The notes beneath the pieces were generated by a model. The model did not search any database and was not told the origin of the DNA. It saw nothing but the letters and a program-made list of their open reading frames with translations. From NCBI GenBank assembly GCA_036338025.1, contig JAYZDB010000002.1, positions 1 to 13,685 of the forward strand: a stretch of 13,685 nucleotides of DNA. The letters run 5' to 3'. The position numbers were made by a program, and so were the translations under genes. This document shows positions 7,174 to 13,685 of this stretch, piece after piece (the first letter of the stretch is position 1; the number at the start of each line of letters is the position of its first letter). The DNA comes from JAYZDB01 sp036338025 (GTDB taxonomy: Bacteria > Planctomycetota > UBA1135 > UBA2386).

Positions 7174-7682
7174 CACCGTCCGCTCAACTCACGCATCAAC
7201 TTGCGCCGCCTCTGCTGGTAGTGCCGTTTTCGCTCCTCGTAGCGCTTGGCCTTGTTGAACTGCCAGAATCCAACCGCCACCGCAAAAATCACCGGCAAGA
7301 CAAAAATGCTCGATGACCCACCAAACTCATCCATCGGCGTAATGGAAAAAACCACACCGAGGAAGATGATCGGGAGGATCATGATCACAACCGCTCCAAA
7401 TTGACTCGGAATGCTGCTGTGGCCATGCTGACTCCTCACCATCATGGTGCTGCGCTCCTGGTCCCATTCTCGATCGACTTGACTGAGTTGGTTTTGGAGC
7501 TTCAGGGTCTCGACATCGTGCTGGATATCCTGAACCGCCTCCAGCACGTTGGTGTAGTAGGCCGACCCAGACTTCTGAACCTCAAGCCGGGAATCACAAA
7601 AGCTACAAGTCAGGTAGCGAACCTTTTTGGGGACTTCCAGGGGCCCCCCACAGTTGTTGCAGGCAATATTCAGTACCTTCAT
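7173..7682 (-). CDS. Zinc-ribbon protein with two membrane spans, unknown function
   Basis: A 169-residue protein I do not recognise as a named family. It opens with a zinc-ribbon-like pair of CxxC motifs (Cys8/Cys11 as CNNC, Cys26/Cys29 as CSFC), 14 residues apart. A probable coiled coil follows (about 44-78, rich in Leu, Gln and acidic residues). Two hydrophobic spans lie at about 95-114 and 125-142, with a short loop between them, and a very basic C-terminal helix (143-169) closes the protein. Two spans would place the zinc ribbon and the basic tail on the same side, most likely the cytoplasm given the basic tail. There is no signal peptide and no clear ribosome site before ATG 7682. The stop overlaps the DUF6807 start, implying joint expression. 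It could be a regulator, an assembly factor or a structural membrane protein. Confidence 0.75.
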   Translation of the reverse strand: MKVLNIACNNCGGPLEVPKKVRYLTCSFCDSRLEVQKSGSAYYTNVLEAVQDIQHDVETLKLQNQLSQVDREWDQERSTMMVRSQHGHSSIPSQFGAVVIMILPIIFLGVVFSITPMDEFGGSSSIFVLPVIFAVAVGFWQFNKAKRYEERKRHYQQRRRKLMRELSGR

Positions 7683-7792
7683 CGCTCAGATAACCTACAC
7701 CGCGCGCCCCAGAATATTTCCCCGCATCCCTGCCAATTCAACCCTCTCGATGAGACCTCGCATAGCTACAGGTATCCACACGGCATGGTGAC
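7683..7792. promoter_or_regulatory. Divergent intergenic region, probable promoters both ways
   Basis: 110 bp between two divergently read genes, so it should hold the promoter of each. For the minus strand there is a weak sigma-70-like pair: TTGAAT (7736-7741) and AATATT (7713-7718), 17 bp apart, each 4 of 6 to consensus. For the plus strand I see no convincing pair. An in-frame TAG at 7763-7765 bounds the plus-strand gene start. Confidence 0.4.
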
Positions 7793-9016
7793 GTGACCGA
7801 GAATCCCGACTTCTTGATCATCGGAGGTGGAATCTTCGGTTGCGCCATCGCCTGGCACCTTGCACAACGATCAGCAGGCAATGTCCTGCTGCTTGAGCGT
7901 CGTGAATTGGCCACCGCGACGACTTCCCGTGCCGCTGCACTGATAACCCGCGTTCGCAGGGAACGAGGACAGACCGCGATCATGTCCCGCACGCGCGAGT
8001 CAATCGAGGGACTCGGCGAGGAACTGGGCGAACCGCTTGAGTTACATGAAGTCGGGGGTCTGCAGGTGGCAGCCTCAGACGCCAGCGTGGCAAAACTCGA
8101 AGATCTAGAACGACTCGCGGGCGAGAACGGCGAGGAGTTTTTCTGGATCGATCGCGCCGAAGCAGAGGCACAGGTTCCATGGCTTGATGGTTCGACAGCC
8201 CACAAGTTTGCGTTGTTGCCACGCGACGCATTCATCGATCCCTACCTGCTGGCCACGGCATACGCCAAGGCTGCCCAGCAGCACGGTGCGGAAATAAGGA
8301 CCGGATGTGAAGTCACCGCCCTCGAGAAGACCGGGCAGCGGGTGACCGGGGTTCAGACTCGCGAAGGCAGCATCCATGCCGGCTGCGTCATTGATGCGGC
8401 GGGACCCTGGGCCGGTTTGATCGCCTGGGAAGCCGGGTGGCATCTACCGATGGCGCCGGTTCGAAGCCACTACTGGATCACCACGACAGCACCCGAATTC
8501 ACCGGACCACAGCCGTTCGTCATCCTGCCCGACGCCAATGCATATGCCCGCACCGAGGTCGGAGGCCTCCTGTTCGGACTGCGCGATCGGGCTTCACTGA
8601 CCCGTGATCCCCGCGACTTGCCGAGCGACCTGTCACAACTCCGCTACGACGAAGACCCGGAAGGCTGGGACGTCCTCGAAGACCGAGGCCCCGGACTGGC
8701 CAGGTTCTTCCCCGGTCTCGAGAACGCGCAGATCGCCCACTATGTTGCGGGACCGTCCACGTACACACCGGACGGGCAGTTCGTGCTCGGCACGGTGCCC
8801 GGCGTCGAGGGCTTCCTGGTTGCGACCGGTTGTTGCGGAGCCGGGATTGCCGCCTCGGGTGGAGTCGGCAGCGTGATCGCAGATCTCGCGATCGACGGTC
8901 AAACGAAGTTCGATATCGAAGGTTGTCGAGCAGACCGGTTCGGAGCGATTGATGCACTCAGCGCAGAATGGCTACAGCGTTGTGCAGAGACACGGTCGCA
9001 GAAGAAGTCGGGTTAG
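7793..9016 (+). CDS. FAD-dependent oxidoreductase, DAO family
   Basis: A 407-residue flavoenzyme of the D-amino-acid oxidase / glycine-sarcosine oxidase superfamily. The N-terminus has a dinucleotide-binding fold with GGGIFG (11-16), followed by LLLERRELATATTSRAAA, the usual FAD ribose and pyrophosphate contact region. Mid-protein AAGPWAG and the C-terminal TPDG…LGTVPGVEGFLVATG…GIAASGG…IADL block (about 322-370) are the second FAD contact of this family. Members oxidise amines or N-methylated amino acids to imines. The substrate cannot be told here. There is no signal peptide, so it is cytoplasmic. The GTG start is the only choice between an in-frame TAG at 7763 and the FAD motif. The ribosome site is weak. 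A sulfatase follows 31 bp downstream on the same strand, and co-transcription is likely. The pairing has no obvious pathway logic. Confidence 0.92.
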   Translation: MTENPDFLIIGGGIFGCAIAWHLAQRSAGNVLLLERRELATATTSRAAALITRVRRERGQTAIMSRTRESIEGLGEELGEPLELHEVGGLQVAASDASVAKLEDLERLAGENGEEFFWIDRAEAEAQVPWLDGSTAHKFALLPRDAFIDPYLLATAYAKAAQQHGAEIRTGCEVTALEKTGQRVTGVQTREGSIHAGCVIDAAGPWAGLIAWEAGWHLPMAPVRSHYWITTTAPEFTGPQPFVILPDANAYARTEVGGLLFGLRDRASLTRDPRDLPSDLSQLRYDEDPEGWDVLEDRGPGLARFFPGLENAQIAHYVAGPSTYTPDGQFVLGTVPGVEGFLVATGCCGAGIAASGGVGSVIADLAIDGQTKFDIEGCRADRFGAIDALSAEWLQRCAETRSQKKSG

Positions 9017-9047
9017 ACCACCCAAACTGCGTTACGCTCGACCCGCC

Positions 9048-10481
9048 ATGAAACGAGCCGCAATCTTCTTCATCGCGCTCACGATCCCCGCCGGGCTTCC
9101 CTCTCAAGAAGCCACGGATCCCGGCACAACACGCCGTCCCAACATCCTGTTCATCGCAATCGACGATCTGAACGATTGGATCGGGGTAACCCAGGGACAT
9201 CCCCAGAGCCAGACCCCGAACCTCAACCGGCTCGCCGGACGTGGGGTGCTCTTTCGCAACGCCTACTGCGCGGCTCCCGCTTGCAATCCATCACGCGCCG
9301 CACTGATGACAGGGATCGCGCCACATCAATCCGGTGTGTACTTGAATGAACAGCCCTGGCGCAAAGCGCTGCCGGATGCGGTGACAATCCCTCAGTACCT
9401 GCGCAAGGGCGGTTACACGGTCAAGGGTAGCGGCAAGATCTACCACGGCGCCTACCCGGATCCTCGGTCCTGGGACGAGTTCTTCCCCAGCAAGCGACAG
9501 CAAAAACCAAGAGATCCCCTTCCGAAACAACGTCCTATCAACGGGATCGCAAACACCCGGCACTTCGATTGGGGACCGGTGAACGTCAAGGACGACCGCA
9601 TGGGCGATGCCAAGGTCGCGAACTGGGTCGTCGAGCAATTGGGCAAGAAACACCAGCAACCCTTGTTCCTGGCTTGCGGCTTTTACCGGCCCCACCTCCC
9701 GTGGTACGTGCCAAAGAAATACTTCGACCGCTTCCCCCTCGACGAGATCCAACTGCCAAAGGTCTTCGGTGACGACCTGCAAGACATACCCGAGGCCGGA
9801 AAGAAGATGGCCAAGCCCGGCGGCGATCACCGCAAGGTGGTCAAGCATGGACAGTGGAAACAGGCAGTGCAGGGCTATCTCGCCTCCATCGCTTTTACCG
9901 ACACCATGCTCGGCCGCGTCCTCGATGCCCTGGATGCGAGCGGCCAATCTGATAACACCGTGATCGTCTTGTGGACCGATCACGGCTGGAACCTCGGTGA
10001 GAAACAACACTGGCGCAAGTTCGCGCTCTGGGAGAACACCACGCGCACGCCTCTGATGATCATCGTGCCGAAGGGCACCCCCGGTCTCTTGGAGGGCACT
10101 TCCAAAGGCACCGTCTGCACCCGAGCCGTGAGCTTGCTCGACATCTATCCGACTCTCGTCGAGCTCTGTGCCCTCAAACCTAAACCGGGACTCGCAGGCC
10201 GAAGCCTGGTACCACTGCTGCAGGACGCGAACGCGGCTTGGGAACGTCCAGCACTCACCACCCAGGGGCGCCAGAACCACGCACTGCGAAACGACCGGTG
10301 GCGGTACATCCGTTACGCGGATGGTTCCGAAGAACTCTACGACCATCAGGCGGATCCCCACGAGTGGCGCAACCTCGCTGACGAATCCAAACACACGAAC
10401 GTCAAGGCACAGTTGTCCCACTGGCTCCCGAAGACCAACGCTCCGGATGCGCCCAAGCGCACCAGGCAAAAGAAGAAATAG
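9048..10481 (+). CDS. Secreted iduronate-2-sulfatase-like sulfatase
   Basis: A 477-residue formylglycine-type sulfatase. A signal peptide (1 to about 19, AAIFFIALTIPAGLPS) leads into IDD (Asp39-Asp40) and the signature CNPSR (Cys79, Arg83). Then come GKIYH (Lys130, His133), RPHLPW (His216) and WTDHGWNLGE (Asp311-His312) with Lys324 in HWRKFALWE. This order and spacing match human iduronate-2-sulfatase and its bacterial relatives (often grouped as S1_7), and differ from the arylsulfatase at 1324-2805. Family members remove 2-O-sulfate from uronic acids, but many bacterial relatives have untested substrates. The ATG at 9048 is chosen because it starts the signal peptide; an upstream ATG at 8949 would run 68 bp into the oxidoreductase gene. 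The ribosome site is weak, perhaps relying on read-through from that gene. Cys79 must be converted by a maturation enzyme encoded outside the window. Confidence 0.93.
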   Translation: MKRAAIFFIALTIPAGLPSQEATDPGTTRRPNILFIAIDDLNDWIGVTQGHPQSQTPNLNRLAGRGVLFRNAYCAAPACNPSRAALMTGIAPHQSGVYLNEQPWRKALPDAVTIPQYLRKGGYTVKGSGKIYHGAYPDPRSWDEFFPSKRQQKPRDPLPKQRPINGIANTRHFDWGPVNVKDDRMGDAKVANWVVEQLGKKHQQPLFLACGFYRPHLPWYVPKKYFDRFPLDEIQLPKVFGDDLQDIPEAGKKMAKPGGDHRKVVKHGQWKQAVQGYLASIAFTDTMLGRVLDALDASGQSDNTVIVLWTDHGWNLGEKQHWRKFALWENTTRTPLMIIVPKGTPGLLEGTSKGTVCTRAVSLLDIYPTLVELCALKPKPGLAGRSLVPLLQDANAAWERPALTTQGRQNHALRNDRWRYIRYADGSEELYDHQADPHEWRNLADESKHTNVKAQLSHWLPKTNAPDAPKRTRQKKK

Positions 10482-10639
10482 GCGGCCCAGCTGGCGCCAA
10501 GGCGGACGTTTGCTCCGCTACCCACCCGATCTCCGCTCAGGGCAAGCCAGCGGGGTAGAACCCCACGCAAAATTGCCCCGCGCTGTGCGGAAAGTTCGCC
10601 CGGGGCGATACCCTGGGACGCCCCCCCATCGACACGCCC
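10482..10639. other. Intergenic region before the BNR-repeat gene
   Basis: 158 bp with no gene. A GCCCCG/CGGGGC inverted repeat (10575-10580 and 10601-10606) with a 20-nt loop could form a weak hairpin, but there is no T-run after it. A run of seven C follows at 10621-10627. No clear promoter. Confidence 0.3.
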
Positions 10640-13600
10640 ATGCAACGAATCCACATCGCCAGCCTTGTCTTCATCTCCGCCCTGTTGACCGACCTCGCCG
10701 GACAAGGCCAACCACCAATGCCGACCGAGTTGTTCCAGACCCTCGAGTGGCGATCTATCGGACCGTTTCGCGGCGGCCGGTCTGCGGCATGCACCGGTGT
10801 GCGCGGTGATCGCGATACCTACTACTTCGGCGGCTGCGGCGGCGGCGTCTGGAAGACAACAGACGCAGGCAGGACGTGGAAGAATGTCTCGGATGAGTTC
10901 TTCGGCGGCTCAATTGGCGCAGTTGCAGTGGCCGAGTCGGATCCGAATGTCGTCTACGCCGGTGGCGGTGAAGTCACCGTGCGAGGCAACGTCGCCAGTG
11001 GTTCCGGTATGTGGAGATCGACCGATGCTGGCAAGACCTGGAAAGCTGTAGGACTCAAGGACTCTCGCCACATCCCCCGTATTCGTGTTCATCCCGACAA
11101 TCCTGACCTGGTGTACGCTGCGGTCCTGGGTCACATCTCGGGACCCAACGAGCAGCGCGGCGTCTACCGCAGTAAGGACGGCGGCGATACCTGGCAAAAG
11201 GTCCTATACGCAAACGCCCACGCCGGCGCTTGTGACCTGGTCATGGACCCAGCCAACCCGCGAATCCTGTACGCCAGCACCTGGCGCATCATCCGGACTC
11301 CGCACAGCCTCGAAAGTGGTGGTGAAGGATCCGACCTCTGGAAGAGCACCGACAGCGGGGATACCTGGCAAAAGATCACCGGCAACAAGGGGTTGCCGGA
11401 GGGCACGACCGGCATCATTGGCATCGCCGTGTCGCCGGTTGATCACGAACGCGTGTGGGCCATCATCGAGAACGACAAGGGCGGGGTATTTCGCTCAGAG
11501 GACGGCGGCGACACCTGGGCCAAGATCAACAGCGAGCGCAAACTGCGCCAACGCGCCTGGTACTACAGCCGAATCTACGCCGATACCCAGGACGTCGACG
11601 TATGTTACGTCGTCAACGTCGGTTTCCATCGGAGTAAGGACGGTGGCAAGACATTCACCTCCATCCGGGTGCCCCACGGTGACAACCACGACATGTGGAT
11701 CGATCCGGACGACTCCCGGCGGATGATCGAGAGCAACGATGGCGGCGCCAACGTCAGCTTCAACGCCGGTGCATCCTGGTCGGCCCAGGACAATCAGCCA
11801 ACCGCCCAGTTCTACCGTGTCATCACCGACAACCACTTCCCCTACCGAATCTACGGCGCCCAGCAGGACAACAGCACAGTTCGCATCGCGTCGAGATCCA
11901 GCTCGCGCCGAGGCATCGGCGAACGCGACTGGGAACCAACAGCTGGTGGTGAAAGCGGCCACATCGCGCCTGACCCACGAAACCCAGACATCGTGTACGG
12001 CGGCTCCTACGGCGGTTACCTGTCGCGGCGCAACCATCGTACCGGCGAGAACCGCAACGTAAACGTGTGGCCGGATAACCCGCTCGGATGGGGCGGTGAG
12101 AGTTTGAAGCACCGCTTTCAATGGAACTTCCCGATCTTCTTTTCGCCGCACGATCCCGAGGTCCTCTACTCGGCATCACAGTTCTTGTGTCGATCCACCG
12201 ACGAGGGGCAATCGTGGCAGGTTGTCAGTCCAGACCTGACCACCAATGACAAATCCAGGCAGCGGCCTTCAGGTGGACCAATTACCAAGGACAACACCGG
12301 CGTCGAGATCTACTGCACGATCTTCGCGGCAGCTGAGTCGCCACTGGAGCGTGGCCTGTTGTGGTGTGGGTCCGATGACGGGCTGCTACACGTCTCCCGG
12401 GACAACGGCGGCAGCTGGAAGAATGTCACGCCCAAGGACCTACCCGAGTGGACACAGATCAACAGCATCGAAATCCATCCCACCCACAAGGGTGGACTCT
12501 ATCTCGCAGGCACGCGGTACAAGCTCGATGACATGAAGCCGTATCTGTATCGCACTCTCGACTACGGTAAGTCTTGGACAAAGATAACCAGGGGAATCGA
12601 CCCCTGGCACTTCACCCGTGTCATTCGAGCCGACCCCAAGCGCCAAGGGCTGCTCTACGCAGGCACCGAATGGGGCGTCTACGTATCGTTCGATGATGGT
12701 GCGCGGTGGCAACCGATGCAGCTAAATCTTCCGATCGTATCGATCACCGATCTCGCCATCAAAGAAGAGGCCGGCGGCGGCAGCGATCTGATCGCAGCAA
12801 CCCAGGGACGCTCGTTCTGGATACTCGACAACCTCGACCACATCCGCCAGTTGTCGGCCGGTCTCGCGCAAAAAGACCTCCACCTGTTTACGCCGGAACC
12901 AAGCTTCCGGATGGCCGGCGGCGGTGGCGGACGCGGCACCGGCAAGAACCCGGCGGCTGGCGTCGAATTCCGTTTTCAGGTCTCACAAGCCATGCTCGAC
13001 ACCAAGTCGGAAATTGCCCTTGAGATCAGGGAAGACAACGGTTCGTTGATCCACCGCTACTCCACCAAGAGCGAGAAGAAGGACAAGAAGCTGACAGTCA
13101 CCAAGGGCATCAACCGCTTCGAGTGGGATCGCCGCTACGAAGGCGCGCTGCAAGTCCCGGGCATGATCCTCTGGGCCGCCAACCTGTCGGGTCCAAGCTC
13201 TGTGCCCGGCAAGTACCGAGCGGTTCTGGTCAATGGAGACAACAAGCTCGAGGCATCGTTCTCGATCCGTAAAGATCCGCGGACCGAAGCATCCCTCGAA
13301 GACATCCAGGTGCAGTTCAATTTTCTTTCGGCGGTCCGCGACAAACTCACCGAAACTCACGAGGGTATCGTCCGTATTCGGGACATCCGCTCGCAGGTCG
13401 AGGGCACCCTCAAGAAGGTCGACAAGGCAACCGAGACCAAGGAGCTCCTGACGCTCGGCAAAGACCTACAGGGCCAGGTCACCGAGATCGAAGAAGCGCT
13501 CTACCAGACCAAGAGCAAGAGTCGGCAAGATCCACTGAACTTTCCAATCAAGCTCAACAACAAACTGGGGGTCGTCAGCGGTGCGGTCGCGCGCGGCGAC

Positions 13601-13685
13601 TATCGCCCAACCGATCAGGCCGCTGCGGTCGCAGCCGAGCTTACGAAGTCGATCGATAAACAACTGCACCGGCTCCGCGACCTGG
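10640..13685 (+). CDS. Large secreted BNR/Vps10-type propeller protein, 3' partial
   Basis: The frame is open without a stop from ATG 10640 to the right edge, 1015 codons. A signal peptide (IHIASLVFISALLTDLAGQ) is followed by a tandem propeller region with ten Asp-box motifs (S/T-x-D-x-G-x-x-W/F). They begin near residues 73, 127, 178, 236, 286, 332, 519, 586, 639 and 683, and a degenerate one lies near 384. After the propellers come QGRSFWILDNLDHIRQ (about 720-737), a Gly-rich stretch, an Ig-like beta segment (about 775-880) and a helical region rich in Lys and Glu. This order matches bacterial proteins annotated as glycosyl hydrolase/Vps10 or sortilin-N proteins of about 1050 residues, so probably only the last tens of residues are missing. 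Despite the name, no glycosidase catalytic residues are evident; Asp boxes are structural. It probably acts outside the cytoplasm as a binding protein or an unproven enzyme. The ribosome site is weak. Confidence 0.92.
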   Translation, partial: MQRIHIASLVFISALLTDLAGQGQPPMPTELFQTLEWRSIGPFRGGRSAACTGVRGDRDTYYFGGCGGGVWKTTDAGRTWKNVSDEFFGGSIGAVAVAESDPNVVYAGGGEVTVRGNVASGSGMWRSTDAGKTWKAVGLKDSRHIPRIRVHPDNPDLVYAAVLGHISGPNEQRGVYRSKDGGDTWQKVLYANAHAGACDLVMDPANPRILYASTWRIIRTPHSLESGGEGSDLWKSTDSGDTWQKITGNKGLPEGTTGIIGIAVSPVDHERVWAIIENDKGGVFRSEDGGDTWAKINSERKLRQRAWYYSRIYADTQDVDVCYVVNVGFHRSKDGGKTFTSIRVPHGDNHDMWIDPDDSRRMIESNDGGANVSFNAGASWSAQDNQPTAQFYRVITDNHFPYRIYGAQQDNSTVRIASRSSSRRGIGERDWEPTAGGESGHIAPDPRNPDIVYGGSYGGYLSRRNHRTGENRNVNVWPDNPLGWGGESLKHRFQWNFPIFFSPHDPEVLYSASQFLCRSTDEGQSWQVVSPDLTTNDKSRQRPSGGPITKDNTGVEIYCTIFAAAESPLERGLLWCGSDDGLLHVSRDNGGSWKNVTPKDLPEWTQINSIEIHPTHKGGLYLAGTRYKLDDMKPYLYRTLDYGKSWTKITRGIDPWHFTRVIRADPKRQGLLYAGTEWGVYVSFDDGARWQPMQLNLPIVSITDLAIKEEAGGGSDLIAATQGRSFWILDNLDHIRQLSAGLAQKDLHLFTPEPSFRMAGGGGGRGTGKNPAAGVEFRFQVSQAMLDTKSEIALEIREDNGSLIHRYSTKSEKKDKKLTVTKGINRFEWDRRYEGALQVPGMILWAANLSGPSSVPGKYRAVLVNGDNKLEASFSIRKDPRTEASLEDIQVQFNFLSAVRDKLTETHEGIVRIRDIRSQVEGTLKKVDKATETKELLTLGKDLQGQVTEIEEALYQTKSKSRQDPLNFPIKLNNKLGVVSGAVARGDYRPTDQAAAVAAELTKSIDKQLHRLRDL

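Noticed and set aside
9291..10469. 392-codon open frame on the minus strand
   Set aside because: It lies fully opposite the iduronate-2-sulfatase-like gene, has no recognisable domain, and is an expected by-product of high-GC coding sequence.
10575..10606. GCCCCG/CGGGGC inverted repeat as a terminator
   Set aside because: The stem is only 6 bp, the loop is 20 nt and there is no T-run, so a terminator call is not supported.
11185..11373. Repeated GATACCTGGCAAAAG sequence
   Set aside because: The two copies encode the end of successive Asp boxes (DTWQK). They reflect protein repeats, not a mobile or regulatory repeat.
11495..12151. 218-codon open frame on the minus strand
   Set aside because: It is opposite the BNR-repeat gene, where Asp boxes and codon pattern show the plus strand is coding.

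Overview
The window looks like a stretch of chromosome from a high-GC environmental bacterium, roughly 60% G+C by eye. The gene set includes two formylglycine-type sulfatases, an S51 (cyanophycinase-like) protein, a DUF6807 lipoprotein, an Ig-like/LVIVD propeller protein, a YVTN/YncE-type propeller protein and a large BNR/Vps10-type propeller protein. Together these fit the PVC group best, most likely a planctomycete, but that is inference from gene content. I see no rRNA, tRNA, CRISPR array, transposase or phage gene. Eight protein-coding genes fill almost all of the sequence, and the genes at both ends are cut by the window edge.

Left end, 1-1318 (+): an S51-family protein open to the left edge. 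It has the remains of one S51 domain (2 to about 265), which has lost its Ser and His catalytic residues. A roughly 200-bp linker of doubtful reading frame follows, then a complete second S51 domain with an intact Ser/His/Glu triad.

Middle, 1324-7682 (-): five genes on the minus strand, read from 7682 down to 1324. They are a zinc-ribbon double-membrane-span protein, a DUF6807 lipoprotein, a secreted Ig-like + LVIVD propeller protein, a secreted YncE-like propeller protein, and a secreted arylsulfatase. The first two overlap at stop and start. The third and fourth share a GTGA overlap. Gaps of 173-176 and 128 bp divide the set into two or three translational blocks that may be one or more operons. 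The arylsulfatase converges on the S51 gene with only 5 bp between their stops.

Right, 7793-13685 (+): a divergent 110-bp intergenic region separates the minus-strand set from a plus-strand set. That set holds an FAD-dependent DAO-type oxidoreductase, a secreted iduronate-2-sulfatase-like enzyme 31 bp downstream, and, after a 158-bp gap, a large secreted protein with ten Asp-box (BNR) motifs that runs off the right edge.

How they may work together: most products carry export signals, and the mix of sulfatases and propeller proteins suggests handling of sulfated polymers outside the cytoplasm or at the envelope. No glycoside hydrolase with a recognisable catalytic domain, transporter or sulfatase-maturing enzyme is present, so a specific pathway cannot be assigned. 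I found no convincing defence, secretion or other wholly new system. The least explained parts are the half-dead tandem S51 protein, the zinc-ribbon/DUF6807 pair, and the coupled double-propeller pair next to a sulfatase.
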